Below are positions 35,621 through 44,598 of a stretch of DNA of 64,000 bases, piece by piece. The notes below the pieces were generated by a model. The model saw nothing but the letters and a program-made list of their open reading frames with translations, was not told where the DNA came from and did not search any database. The position numbers and the translations under genes are program-made. Every line of letters begins with the position of its first letter. The stretch's first letter is position 1. Origin of the DNA: Myxococcales bacterium (GTDB taxonomy: Bacteria > Myxococcota_A > Bradymonadia > UBA7976 > UBA1532); the NCBI GenBank assembly GCA_020633435.1, contig JACKDP010000007.1:248001-312000 (forward strand), in the 5' to 3' direction.

Positions 35621-35693
35621 CGCGCTTCTCGGGTCGCCATGGGGCGGGGCAGGGGCCGCTCCAAGCCATGGCGGCCCGGCATCTCTCGCCCGG

Positions 35694-36026
35694 TCAGGCC
35701 ATCCGGCCGATGAGGACCGATCCCCAGAACGTCCAGGCGGCCATGCCCCCGAACGCGAACGGGGCCCACCACCACCGGGGCCAGCAGGCGTGCAGGAGGG
35801 CGAGGGGGGCGATGATGCCCACCGCCCACCAGCCCGACGGCTCGACGAGGGCGTAGTCGACCGGCAGGGTGGCGTGCAGGCTCAGCCAGCGGCCGAAGTC
35901 GAGGTTGCCCCCGAGGGCCTGCCCGGTGCGGCTCTGGTTCTCCGCCAGGGCGAAGAACAGCGAGACGCCCACGCCGATGACGTAGGGCCAGCCCCGCCGG
36001 GCCAGCTCACGCAGGGCCCGCTTCAA
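35694..36026 (-). CDS. Small membrane protein
   Basis: 110 residues from TTG 36026, which overlaps the upstream TGA (TTGA), so translation is probably coupled. Three hydrophobic segments: about 15-30 (YVIGVGVSLFFALAE), 66-84 (WWAVGIIAPLALLHACW) and 88-106 (WAPFAFGGMAAWTFWGSVLI). It is Trp-rich. No family is recognised. Being coupled to a beta-barrel outer-membrane protein gene and downstream of MscS suggests an envelope role. Confidence 0.65.
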   Translation of the reverse strand: MKRALRELARRGWPYVIGVGVSLFFALAENQSRTGQALGGNLDFGRWLSLHATLPVDYALVEPSGWWAVGIIAPLALLHACWPRWWWAPFAFGGMAAWTFWGSVLIGRMA

Positions 36027-37129
36027 AGCAGGTTGAACGCGGTGCTGAGCAGCACGCCGTTCTGCACCTGCCAGTCATCGAGGACGAGCGGGATGCGCTT
36101 GGCGGTCAGCACGTAGTCGAGGGAGGCCCACTTCGCGAGCTTCACGCCCACCTTGCCGTTGAACTCCACGTTGGTCAGGTCGACGCCCTCGAGGTCGGTG
36201 TCCGCCTCGACGATGAACGGGTAGAGGGTGTTGGCGTTGACCGACCAGGTGATCTGCTGGCCGATGGTGCCGCTGGCCTCGGCGCCCACCTCGACACCGA
36301 CCTGCTGGGAGTCCTGGAGCTGCTTGATCTCAAGCTCGTTCGTCTTGTCGTCGTCGGCCAGGGTGTAGCCCTCCTGGGTGAGGACCTCCTGGGCGCCGAG
36401 GCCCAGGGTGAAGGTGACCTTGACGTCGTTGCGGTCGAGGGCGCGGGCGAAGGCGCCGACGCTCTGCCGCAGGGTGAGGGGCTCGAAGGGATCCGTCAGC
36501 TTGTACTCCTCCTGGGCGGGGAGCTGGCTGAACTGCTTCGTGGTGCCATCGGCCTGGTCGACGGTGATGGTCGTCAGGTCGCCGGGCAGCACCACGTTGC
36601 CGTCCACGTCGCGGATGGCCAGGTTCTTGTCCTCACCGAAGACCAGGTGGCCGGCGAAGATCTGGGTCTGCAGCCGGGCGCGGGCGAACGGACCGAGCCA
36701 GGGCAGGACCACCGGCTTGTAGAGCCACATGGTCATGAGCTCGAAGTTGTCGCTCGTCTTCACGAAGGGATCGATGGCCGGCGTCTTCGTCTGCTGGTGC
36801 GCGATGGTGAGGGAGTTGTGCCACTCGTGCTGGCCCGCGTAGAGGTCGGCCGCGCCGTTGACGGCGATCCCGAGCTGGAGCGTGGCGCCGTCGGGCTGGC
36901 CGACCACGGTGCTGCTGTGGTTGTAGCCGGCGTTGAAGCCCACATCGAGCTTGTACTGCCAGCCCTCCAGCGGCTTCTCGGCGGCCAGCTTGGCCGTCTC
37001 CTCGAGCTGGGCCTTGACCTTGTCCTCCTCGACGACGTCGGGCATGTCCTGGGCGAAGGCCGGCAGGGCGGTGCCCAGGGCGAGGGCCGCGGCGAGGCCG
37101 CGGAGGGGACGGCGCGAGAGACCGTTCAT
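36023..37129 (-). CDS. Outer-membrane beta-barrel protein (DUF481/DUF3078-like)
   Basis: 368 residues from ATG 37129. A signal peptide (about 1-27, RGLAAALALGTALPAFAQ) is followed by a short helical region and then alternating amphipathic strands (YKLDVGFNAGYNHSSTV, ATLQLGIAVNGAADLY, WHNSLTIAHQQT, VGVKLAKWASLDYVLTAKR), ending in FNLL with a C-terminal hydrophobic residue as usual for barrels. The pattern resembles DUF3078-type outer-membrane proteins. Substrate unknown. A GGAG lies 10-11 nt upstream. It lies 47 nt downstream of mscS, and its stop overlaps the start of the small membrane protein gene. Confidence 0.8.
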   Translation of the reverse strand: MNGLSRRPLRGLAAALALGTALPAFAQDMPDVVEEDKVKAQLEETAKLAAEKPLEGWQYKLDVGFNAGYNHSSTVVGQPDGATLQLGIAVNGAADLYAGQHEWHNSLTIAHQQTKTPAIDPFVKTSDNFELMTMWLYKPVVLPWLGPFARARLQTQIFAGHLVFGEDKNLAIRDVDGNVVLPGDLTTITVDQADGTTKQFSQLPAQEEYKLTDPFEPLTLRQSVGAFARALDRNDVKVTFTLGLGAQEVLTQEGYTLADDDKTNELEIKQLQDSQQVGVEVGAEASGTIGQQITWSVNANTLYPFIVEADTDLEGVDLTNVEFNGKVGVKLAKWASLDYVLTAKRIPLVLDDWQVQNGVLLSTAFNLL

Positions 37130-37176
37130 GGTAGCAGAACTCCTTGTCTTCACACGGTTTTTCCGAACGGGGGCGC

Positions 37177-37959
37177 TCAGGCCGCCCGGTCGAGGTGGAC
37201 GTCCATCTGGGGGAACGGGATGGTGATCTGGGCCCCGTCGAGGGCGTTCTTGACCGCCTCGATGGTGGCGTCCCAGGTGGCCCAGTAGTCCTCGGTGTGG
37301 CACCACACGCGGACCTGCCAGTCCACGGAGGAGCCACCCAGGGCCAGGAGGATGACCTGGGGGGTGTCGATGCTGCCGGGCACGGCGCGGGCGGCCTGCT
37401 CGAGCACGGCGCGCGTCTCGCTGATGCTGGCGTCGTAGGCGACGCCCACGTCGATGTCGACCCGCAGCTTCGGGTTGTGGGTGATGTTCTCGATGGTCGA
37501 GCCGAAGATGGTGCTGTTGGGCAGCACGATGCGGCGGTTGTTGAGGGTGTCGAGGGCCGTCGTGAAGAGGCCGATCTCCGTCACCGTGCCCAGCTCGCCG
37601 CCCACCTTGATGAGGTCGCCCACCTTGAAGGGGCGGAAGATCAGCAGCATGACGCCGGCGGCCACGTTGGAGAGGGCGCCCTGGAAGGCGAGGCCGATGG
37701 CGAGGCTGGCCGCGCCGATGATGGCCGCGAAGCTCGTCGTCTCGATGCCGAAGGTGCCCAGGCACGCGATGGCCACCAGGATGAGGACGACCCAGCGGGC
37801 GGCCCGGCCGCCGAAGCGGGTCAGCGTCTCGTCCACGCCACCGCGGCGCAGCGTGGAGGCGACGAGGTTGCCGACGAAGCCGGCGACCTTGATGCCGACG
37901 TAGAAGGCGACGGCCACGCCGATGAGGCGGAGGCCATAGAACATGAGCTGGTCGACCAT
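37177..37959 (-). CDS. Small-conductance mechanosensitive channel (MscS family)
   Basis: 260 residues, near MscS length. Two to three N-terminal helices end in the pore-lining TM3 signature ASLAIGLAFQGALSNVAAG, followed by the beta domain signature FRPFKVGDLIKVGGELGTVTEIG and LPNSTIFGSTIENIT. It opens under membrane tension to release solutes during hypo-osmotic shock, in the inner membrane. AAAGGA precedes the ATG. It is the first of a three-gene run with the outer-membrane barrel and small membrane protein. Confidence 0.95.
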   Translation of the reverse strand: MVDQLMFYGLRLIGVAVAFYVGIKVAGFVGNLVASTLRRGGVDETLTRFGGRAARWVVLILVAIACLGTFGIETTSFAAIIGAASLAIGLAFQGALSNVAAGVMLLIFRPFKVGDLIKVGGELGTVTEIGLFTTALDTLNNRRIVLPNSTIFGSTIENITHNPKLRVDIDVGVAYDASISETRAVLEQAARAVPGSIDTPQVILLALGGSSVDWQVRVWCHTEDYWATWDATIEAVKNALDGAQITIPFPQMDVHLDRAA

Positions 37960-38085
37960 CAGGAGGTCCTTTCTGGGCGCCGCGGAGCCGGAGCCATCAA
38001 CCGGGCGGGCCGGCGAAAGTCACGTGCGCGGCGATGAGGTGGGTCTGCGCCCACGGCGCGGGCCGGGCCCGCCGGTTAGCGGCGA

Positions 38086-39066
38086 TCAGGTCGCCAGGAG
38101 TGCGGTGCGCAGGCCGCTGACCAGGGCGCTGGCGTCGGCGGCGCTCTTCGCCCCCTCCGTCAGCAGGTCGAGGTAGCGGGCCAGCGGGGCGCGCTGGGCG
38201 GCCGGCACCTGGGGCAGCGCCGCGGCGACGGTGGCCCACGGCACCCCCTCGAAGAGCTCGCGCACCAGGGTGTAGGTCAGCGCGTAGTCGGGCATCACGC
38301 GGAGGGCGTCGAGGTAGTGCAGCAGCGCCTCGGCCGGCTTCTGCAGCCCGTACACGTGGATCTCGCCCAGGGTGAGCAGGTAGGTCACCTTCAGGGCCCG
38401 GCCCTCGGGGGTGTCGCCGATCTGGGCGATCAGGGCCAGGCAGGCCTCCACCGCCTCGGGCCAGTGGGACAGATCCAGGTCGAGCTTCAGGAGCTTGTCG
38501 AGGACGGCCGGATCCTCGGGGGCGCGCTCGCGGGCCTCCAGGATGTAGCGGCGGGCCGTGTCGGTGCCGCCCAGCTTGCGCCAGTGGACGTCGGCCAGCG
38601 CCAGCAGCGGCCGGATGGAGCGATCCGGCGGCTCGATGCTGGCCAGGCGGTCCAGCCAGGCGGCGGCCTCCGTCCAGCGGCCGGACACCGAGGCCAGTGC
38701 CGTGGCCGCCCGCAGGGCCGGGGCGTGCTCGGCGTCGCACTGCAGGGCCTCGTGGAGCTGCAGCATCGCCTCGGCCCGCACGGCGGGGCGCAGGGCCTGC
38801 AGCACGCCCAGGGCGTCGTCCTCGTCGTCGAGCTGTCGGCGCAGGTGCTCGTCGAGGGCGGCCAGCGCGAGGCCGGCGTGCTCGGCGCCGAGGGCCTCCC
38901 GGACGCTGGTGGCGTCCTCGATGAGGCCCCGCTGGAGGCGCATCACCGCGAGCCGGTAGTGCACCGGCGCGGCGATGGGGCCGTCCTTGTGGTCGCTCAG
39001 CCCCCGCAGCAGGCCGCGGAGATCGACCGCGACGGCATCCCAGATCTCGAGGTCTTCGCCCAGCAT
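38086..39066 (-). CDS. TPR-like helical repeat protein
   Basis: 326 residues, no export signal. Repeated helix pairs of TPR type run through the protein: AMLQLHEALQCDAEHAPALRAA, WTEAAAWLDRLASIEPPDRS, ARRYILEARERAPEDPAVLDKLLKL, WPEAVEACLALIAQI, AEALLHYLDALRVMPDYALTY. Such repeats mediate protein contacts; no catalytic motif is seen. GGAG lies about 7 nt before ATG 39066. It starts 3 nt after the stop of the upstream lipoprotein gene, so the two form an operon and may act together. Confidence 0.75.
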   Translation of the reverse strand: MLGEDLEIWDAVAVDLRGLLRGLSDHKDGPIAAPVHYRLAVMRLQRGLIEDATSVREALGAEHAGLALAALDEHLRRQLDDEDDALGVLQALRPAVRAEAMLQLHEALQCDAEHAPALRAATALASVSGRWTEAAAWLDRLASIEPPDRSIRPLLALADVHWRKLGGTDTARRYILEARERAPEDPAVLDKLLKLDLDLSHWPEAVEACLALIAQIGDTPEGRALKVTYLLTLGEIHVYGLQKPAEALLHYLDALRVMPDYALTYTLVRELFEGVPWATVAAALPQVPAAQRAPLARYLDLLTEGAKSAADASALVSGLRTALLAT

Positions 39067-39069
39067 CGT

Positions 39070-40056
39070 CTACTCCAACGTCACGACCACGCCGTAGCTG
39101 GTGGTGGCCGTGAGCACTGCCTGGCTCGTGCCCGCCTGGGCCGTGGCGCTGCGCGTGCGCGTCACGGCGATGAGGGCGCCCTGCCCGAGGGGACTGACGC
39201 CCCGGGTCCGCCGCAGGTCGCTCCCGCGGATCGTGAAGCTGCCGGTGTCCATGGCCCCGCAGAAGATCCAGTCGCCCTCCTGGGCGTCCACCGAGAGGGG
39301 CCGCGTCGGGAAGACGGTGATGAGCACGGCGTCGCCCTGCCCGGCGTTCCAGCGGATCGTGAGATCCTCGTCGCCGGCCACGGAGGCGAGCTGCCCGGGG
39401 CTCTGGATGTTCACGGCGGCCGGCGCCGGGACGGCGAGGTTGAAGGGCAGTGCCCCCCCGGCCGAGGCGCGGATGGTGTCGCCATTCCCGAAGAGTTCCG
39501 AGGGGATGCCGCGATCGGCCTGGTAGCCGCGGCCGTCGTGGCTGAACACGAACGGCCCCCCGCGCACCCCGTCGACGGTGATGGGCCCGGCCGCGAGCTG
39601 GTCGGCGGCGGCGGGCGGGCGGTCCGGATCCACCTGGACGACCTGGCAGTCCCCGACCCCCGGCATCGGCTCGACGAAGCGCGTCACCCCGACGCTGATG
39701 TCGGCCTCGGGCACCTGGGGCTGCTGGATGACCGTCACCGTCGCGATGGCCCCCTCCAGCGGCGGATCGGGCGGGTCGATGCCCTGGTCGGGCTCGGGCA
39801 CCTCGGCGTCCCGCGGCGGCGGATCCACGCCCCGGTCGGGGGTGGGCGGCTCGACGCCCTCGTCCGCCTCAGGCTCGGGCGGGCCCTGGTCAGGCTCGGG
39901 CTCGAATCGCAGGGCGTCGGTCATGACCTCGGCGTCGGCCGTGACCACGAGCATCGTGCCCGGCTCGGGATCGCTGGTCGCGCAGCCGGCGGCCAGGGTC
40001 GTGGCCAGGGCGCACAGGGCGGAGCGGATCGGCGAGCGCTTCATCATGGGGCGCAT
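39070..40056 (-). CDS. Lipoprotein with Pro/Glu/Asp linker
   Basis: 328 residues from ATG 40056; ATGs at 40047 and 40044 are equally possible starts, and none has a good SD. The lipobox is LAAGC. A linker of Pro/Glu/Asp repeats (EPEPDQGPPEPEADEG) spans about 50-100. The C-terminal ~220 residues form a beta-rich domain (LTIRWNAGQGDAVLITVFPT, GDWIFCGAMDTGSFTIRGSDL, SYGVVVTLE) of no recognised family, perhaps a carbohydrate- or protein-binding sandwich. First gene of an operon with the TPR protein. Confidence 0.75.
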   Translation of the reverse strand: MRPMMKRSPIRSALCALATTLAAGCATSDPEPGTMLVVTADAEVMTDALRFEPEPDQGPPEPEADEGVEPPTPDRGVDPPPRDAEVPEPDQGIDPPDPPLEGAIATVTVIQQPQVPEADISVGVTRFVEPMPGVGDCQVVQVDPDRPPAAADQLAAGPITVDGVRGGPFVFSHDGRGYQADRGIPSELFGNGDTIRASAGGALPFNLAVPAPAAVNIQSPGQLASVAGDEDLTIRWNAGQGDAVLITVFPTRPLSVDAQEGDWIFCGAMDTGSFTIRGSDLRRTRGVSPLGQGALIAVTRTRSATAQAGTSQAVLTATTSYGVVVTLE

Positions 40057-40108
40057 CGTACAGGAGCCGACGCCAGAATCCGACTTCGCGATCGCTCGAT
40101 GTGCACGT

Positions 40109-41896
40109 TCACGACTCCGGATACAGCGCCTCGATCTCGGCGGCGAACCGCTCGTTGACCACGCGGCGCTTCACCTTCTGGGTGGGCGTCAGCTCGCCCC
40201 CCTCGATGCTGAAGTCGCGGCCGATGAGGTGGAAGTCCTTGATGGTCTCGTAGCGCGCCAGCTCGCCGTTGGCGCGGCCGATCTCGGCCTCGACGTGGGC
40301 CCGGAAGCCGGTGTGGGTGGCCAGCGCCAGGGGATCCGTCGGCCAGCCGCGCTCCTTCGCCAGGGCCGGCCCGCCCTCGGCGTCCACCGTCAGCAGCGCG
40401 ACGAGGTACTTGCGCCGATCGCCGATGACCACCGCCTGGCTCACGCCGGCGATGCCCTTCAGCCGCTTCTCGATGTTCTGGGGCGCGACGTTCTTGCCGC
40501 CCGCCGTGATGATGAGGTCCTTCTTGCGATCGGTGATGCGCAGGAAGCCCTGCTCATCGAAGGCGCCGATGTCGCCGGAGTGCAGCCAGCCGTCCACCAG
40601 CGCCTCGGCCGTGGCCTCGGGGTTCTTGAAGTAGCCCCGGAAGACGTTGGGCCCGCGCACCAGGATCTCGCCGTCGCTGGCGATCTTCACCTCGACCCCC
40701 GGGAACGGCAGGCCGACGGTGCCCACGCGGCGCTTGCCGGGCCAGGGCTGGTTGAAGGTGGTGGGGCCGGTGTCCTCGGACTGGCCGTAGACCTCGTGGA
40801 TGACCACACCGCACGCCAGGAAGAAGTCGAGGACGTCCTTGCCGATAGGGGCCGCGCCCGAGACCGCCAGGCGGAGCTGATCGAGGCCCAGGGCCCCCGC
40901 CAGCTTCTGCTGGAAGAGCGCCCGGGCCACCCGCAGCTTGAGGCCCGCCAGGCCGGTGGGCTCGCCGCGCTCCACCAGGTGCGTCCCCGTCTCGGCCCCC
41001 ACCTTCATGGCCCAGCCGGCGATGGCCCCCTTCACCCCCGTCGCCGCGGCCAGGCGCGCCTCCAGGGCGTTCTTGAACTTCTCCCAGACGCGGGGCACGG
41101 CCAGGAAGAACGTCGGCCGCGCCGCCAGCAGGACCTCCTTCAGATCCTCGATGCGCGGGCACATCCACACGCTGTAGCCCGCCGCGCACGGCCCGAGCAG
41201 GGAGAACGCCTGCTCCGCGATGTGGCTCAGCGGCAGGTACGACACCGTCCGGTCGCGATCGCTGACGTCGGGCATCAGGCTCACCGCCCCCTGCCCCACG
41301 AACGCCAGGTTGCCGTGGTCGAGCATCACGCCCTTGGGCGGCCCCGTCGTCCCGCTGGTGTAGATGAGCGACGCGAGGTCATCGGGCGCGAGATCCGCCA
41401 GCCGCGCGTCCACCGCCGCCTGGTGCGCCTGCCCCTCCGCCACGAAGTCGGCGAAGGCCACCGTCGACGGATCATCCACCGCCCCGGTCATCAGCACGAT
41501 GCGCTGCAGGTACGGCAGGTGCTCGCGCTGCTCGGCGAGCCGGGCATACTCCGTCGGCCCCTCCACCACCGCCACGCGCGCCTCGCAGTGGTGCACCACG
41601 TACGCCGCCTGCTCCGCCGTCAGCGTCGGGTACACCCCCGTCGGCACGCACCGGGCGAACCAGGCCCCCACCGCCGCGATCAGCCACTCCGCGTGGTTGC
41701 CGGCCATGATGGCCACCGCCCCCCCCGCCTCGCAGCCTGCGCCGATCAGCGCCCCGGCGAACCCCCGCGCCTGCTCGGCGTAGCCCGCCCAGGTGATGGC
41801 CGTCCACGCCCCCCCCACGCGGTGGTAGATGGCGGGCTGGCTCCCCCGCACACGAGCGTGCGCGGCGACGCGATCGGGCAACAGATCTCTGGACAT
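40109..41896 (-). CDS. AMP-binding long-chain acyl-CoA synthetase
   Basis: 595 residues from ATG 41896 (GGAGAGG upstream), the size of FadD15-type ligases. The ATP/AMP-binding P-loop motif is YTSGTTGPPKG, with YGQSEDTG, GEILVRGPNVFRGY, WLHSGDIG and the DRKKDLIITAGGKNVAP motif that carries the hinge and catalytic region, and a C-terminal LTPTQKVKRR. It activates fatty acids to acyl-CoA via acyl-AMP in the cytoplasm. The longer open frame extends antisense through a neighbouring gene and was rejected. An acyl-CoA dehydrogenase and a thioesterase lie within 9 kb. Confidence 0.93.
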   Translation of the reverse strand: MSRDLLPDRVAAHARVRGSQPAIYHRVGGAWTAITWAGYAEQARGFAGALIGAGCEAGGAVAIMAGNHAEWLIAAVGAWFARCVPTGVYPTLTAEQAAYVVHHCEARVAVVEGPTEYARLAEQREHLPYLQRIVLMTGAVDDPSTVAFADFVAEGQAHQAAVDARLADLAPDDLASLIYTSGTTGPPKGVMLDHGNLAFVGQGAVSLMPDVSDRDRTVSYLPLSHIAEQAFSLLGPCAAGYSVWMCPRIEDLKEVLLAARPTFFLAVPRVWEKFKNALEARLAAATGVKGAIAGWAMKVGAETGTHLVERGEPTGLAGLKLRVARALFQQKLAGALGLDQLRLAVSGAAPIGKDVLDFFLACGVVIHEVYGQSEDTGPTTFNQPWPGKRRVGTVGLPFPGVEVKIASDGEILVRGPNVFRGYFKNPEATAEALVDGWLHSGDIGAFDEQGFLRITDRKKDLIITAGGKNVAPQNIEKRLKGIAGVSQAVVIGDRRKYLVALLTVDAEGGPALAKERGWPTDPLALATHTGFRAHVEAEIGRANGELARYETIKDFHLIGRDFSIEGGELTPTQKVKRRVVNERFAAEIEALYPES

Positions 41897-41960
41897 GACA
41901 GGCCTCTCCCTCGGGTGATCCGTGGTAGCGCAGGGCGGGGCCGGGGTAAAGGGGAGGTGG

Positions 41961-42626
41961 TCAGCGCGGCAGCGGGAACCGGGCCACCTCGATGGTGGGG
42001 CCCTCGAAGCGACCGTCGATGGCGTCCTGGAAGAGCACGAGCTGGGTGGCGCGGGGGTCGTTGGGCAGGTCGCCGAGGCGGATGCTGCCGGCGTCGGGGC
42101 AGACGTCGACGCGGGCGAAGCCGCTGTCGCCGGCGGGCGGGGCTTCCAGGGACTCGACGATGAGCTGGAAGACGCCGCGGGTGTAGAGGGTGGCGCCGTC
42201 GGCGTCCTGGAGCTCGGCCCAGTGGCCGGCGTTCTCGTCGACGGAGAAGGGGCCGTCGCTCGGGCGGGCGACGCCGGTGGCGCGCAGGGCACGCAGGGTG
42301 ATGAAGCCGCGGCCGTCGCGCAGGCCGTAGTCGAGGTCGATGGTCATGGCGACGCTGCCGGCCGGCAAGGGGGCGGCGTCGACGCTGAGCGCGGGGGCCC
42401 GCCAGGCGGCGGCGCAGTCGAAGGGGCCGGCGTCGGCCTGGGGTGCGGCGTCCACGCTGGAGGCGGCGTCGGCCGCGGCGTCGGGGCTGGCGTCGGGGCT
42501 GGCGTCGGTGCTGGCATCGGGGCTGGCGTCGAGGGGCGCGGCGTCGACGGCCGGATCGGCCGCGGGCTGGGCGTCGTCGCAGGCCGCCACGGCCGCGCAG
42601 AGCGAAAACATCAGGAAAGTCCGCAT
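41961..42626 (-). CDS. Lipoprotein with Asp-Ala-Ser repeat linker
   Basis: 221 residues from ATG 42626 (AAGGAG about 9 nt upstream). Lipobox AVAAC (Cys16), then a ~50-residue linker of DASPDAS-type repeats, then a ~140-residue beta-rich domain (SVAMTIDLDYGLRDGRGFITLRAL, GVFQLIVESLEAP, TQLVLFQDAIDGRFEG). No family is recognised. The repeated Asp-Ala-Ser DNA could vary in length by slippage. The gene is divergent from the PD40 lipoprotein, with a 141-bp shared upstream region. Confidence 0.75.
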   Translation of the reverse strand: MRTFLMFSLCAAVAACDDAQPAADPAVDAAPLDASPDASTDASPDASPDAAADAASSVDAAPQADAGPFDCAAAWRAPALSVDAAPLPAGSVAMTIDLDYGLRDGRGFITLRALRATGVARPSDGPFSVDENAGHWAELQDADGATLYTRGVFQLIVESLEAPPAGDSGFARVDVCPDAGSIRLGDLPNDPRATQLVLFQDAIDGRFEGPTIEVARFPLPR

Positions 42627-42767
42627 GATCGAGTCTCCTTGCGGCCCGAGGTGTACCAGGGGTGGGGGGCTGGGCGGTAGCGGACTGGACGCCACCCCCC
42701 GCGCCGGGGTAGCGCTGGGGTCGCCGCCGCGCCAGAGTGGCCGGCGACGACGTGCGGGGGAGTGCAC

Positions 42768-44597
42768 ATGCGGGGAGTGGCCTTCTGGGGGCTGCTGGCG
42801 GCGCTGGCCGTGGCGGGCTGTGACGATGGCGGCGGCGGAGGCGCGGGCGGTGCCGGCGGCGCCGGCGGCGCAGGGGCGGACGCCCGGGTGCTGGTGGATC
42901 AGGGCGAGCCGGACGCCGCCGAGGCGGACGCGACGCCGCCGCCCGCCGACGGGGCGGTGGTGGATCGGGGCCCCCCCGGCGAGGGGGTGCTGGAGATCGA
43001 TCCCGTGCGCGTGGTGCTGCGCGTCGAGGACGGGCCCCCGCCGACCCAGCAGTTCACGCTGCGCCGCAGCTTCCCCGATCGGGATCCTGAGGACGTGCCG
43101 GCCGGGGACGCGACGTGGCGCGTCTCGCCGGAGGTGCTGGGGGTGATGGACGCCCAGGGCCTGTTCACGAGCAGCGGCCGCGGCGGGTCGGGCACGGTGT
43201 ACGCGGCGGTGGGCGGCCAGGAGGTGCAGGCGGCGCTGACGGTGGAGGCGTTCGACGACATCATCGTCGACGGCGCGCCCCCCGACGCGCCCCAGCGCTT
43301 CGCCGAGACGCCCGAGAGCCCCGACTGCGGGCCCGATGTGCTGTACCCGGAGCCCCTGACGGCGCTGCCCCGCAACATGCGCGGGCTGGCGGTGCAGTGG
43401 CGGCGCGGGGCGGCGGAGCTCTTCGCCGTGCGCATCAACGCGGGCGGGCTGGAGGTGCGCTGGTACACGGATCAGGACGTGCTGGTGCCCGACGGCGACG
43501 CCTGGACGGCGCTGCTGAACGCGGCCATCGGGCGGGGGCTGCGGCTGGAGGTGCTCTCCCTGGGTGGCGGGCGCGTCTGCCGCGGGCGCGTGATGGATCT
43601 CATCGTGGATCCGGCGCCGCTGCAGGGGGCCGTGTACTACTGGTCGACGGGCGACGCCGGCATCATGCGGCTGCCCGCGGGGGATCTGCAGGCGGAGCCG
43701 TTCCTGGCGCCGGCGGTGGCCCCCGAGATCGGCTGCCCGGCCTGCCACGCGCTGTCCCGCGATGGCAACCGCATCGCCTTCACCCGGACGAGCTTCCCGC
43801 CCTTCGGCGATCTGTCGGTGTCCCTGGTGGACAACCCGCGGCAGCTCCTCTACGACCCGGCCGGGGTGGTGGGCTACTTCCCGAGCTTCTCCCCCGACTC
43901 GACGCGCATCGTCGGCGGGGCCGGCGGGGCGCTGGTGGTGCGCGACACCGACACGGGCGTGGAGATCGAGCGGCTGCCCATGCCCGAGGGGTACGTGGGC
44001 GGCTCGCCGGACTGGTCGTGGCAGGGCACCCGCATCGCGGCGGCCGTGGGGCAGTCGGGGCTCTTCAACCCCATCCCTGATGTGGGCATCACGCGGGGCG
44101 GCATCGCGGTGTGGACGCTGATGGCCGATGAAGCCTGGGGGCCGGCCGACTTCGTGGTGGAGCAGGAGGGCGAGGAGACGAACGACCGCCCCGCCTTCTC
44201 CCCGGATGGGCGCTACCTGGCGTTCGAGCGCAAGGGCGACAACAACGGCGGCGGCATGGGCAACAGCAGCGCGCGGCTGATGATCATCGACGAGGGGGGC
44301 GTGGCCATCCCGCTGTCAGCGGCCAACCAGGCGAACTTCCTGGGGAATTCGTGGCCGAAGTGGTCGCCGGCGAGCAACCAGGGGCGGCTGTGGCTGGCGT
44401 TCAGCAGCCTGCGCGACTACGGCCACCAGCTCCAGCAGGCGGGGCGCGAGGAGCCGCGGCCGCAGATCTGGGTGACGGGCATCGATCCCAACGCGCCGCC
44501 GGGCCGGGATCCGTCGGCGCCGTCGTTCTGGCTGCCCGGCCAGAGCATCAACAGCGGCAACCACATCCCCTACTGGGCGGTGTACGACAAGGAGTAG
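42768..44597 (+). CDS. PD40 (TolB-like) propeller lipoprotein with a CxxCH motif
   Basis: 609 residues from ATG 42768 (GGGGGAG 6 nt upstream; GTG 42762 also in frame). Lipobox VAGC, a Gly/Ala-rich linker, a ~130-residue Ig-like beta region, then PD40/WD40-like blades (FSPDSTRIVGG, GSPDWSWQGTRIAAA, FSPDGRYLAFERKG). A single CPACH (Cys323-His327) sits at the start of the propeller in the context CPACHALSRDGNRIAF, which matches a known c-type-heme-like site fused to PD40 repeats. If haem is attached it is exported before maturation. Possible electron-transfer or redox sensing at the surface. Confidence 0.82.
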   Translation: MRGVAFWGLLAALAVAGCDDGGGGGAGGAGGAGGAGADARVLVDQGEPDAAEADATPPPADGAVVDRGPPGEGVLEIDPVRVVLRVEDGPPPTQQFTLRRSFPDRDPEDVPAGDATWRVSPEVLGVMDAQGLFTSSGRGGSGTVYAAVGGQEVQAALTVEAFDDIIVDGAPPDAPQRFAETPESPDCGPDVLYPEPLTALPRNMRGLAVQWRRGAAELFAVRINAGGLEVRWYTDQDVLVPDGDAWTALLNAAIGRGLRLEVLSLGGGRVCRGRVMDLIVDPAPLQGAVYYWSTGDAGIMRLPAGDLQAEPFLAPAVAPEIGCPACHALSRDGNRIAFTRTSFPPFGDLSVSLVDNPRQLLYDPAGVVGYFPSFSPDSTRIVGGAGGALVVRDTDTGVEIERLPMPEGYVGGSPDWSWQGTRIAAAVGQSGLFNPIPDVGITRGGIAVWTLMADEAWGPADFVVEQEGEETNDRPAFSPDGRYLAFERKGDNNGGGMGNSSARLMIIDEGGVAIPLSAANQANFLGNSWPKWSPASNQGRLWLAFSSLRDYGHQLQQAGREEPRPQIWVTGIDPNAPPGRDPSAPSFWLPGQSINSGNHIPYWAVYDKE

Positions 44598-44598
44598 G

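Noticed and set aside
42443..42628. Arg-rich 61-codon plus-strand ORF
   Set aside because: Antisense of the Asp-Ala-Ser repeat linker of the lipoprotein at 41961-42626.
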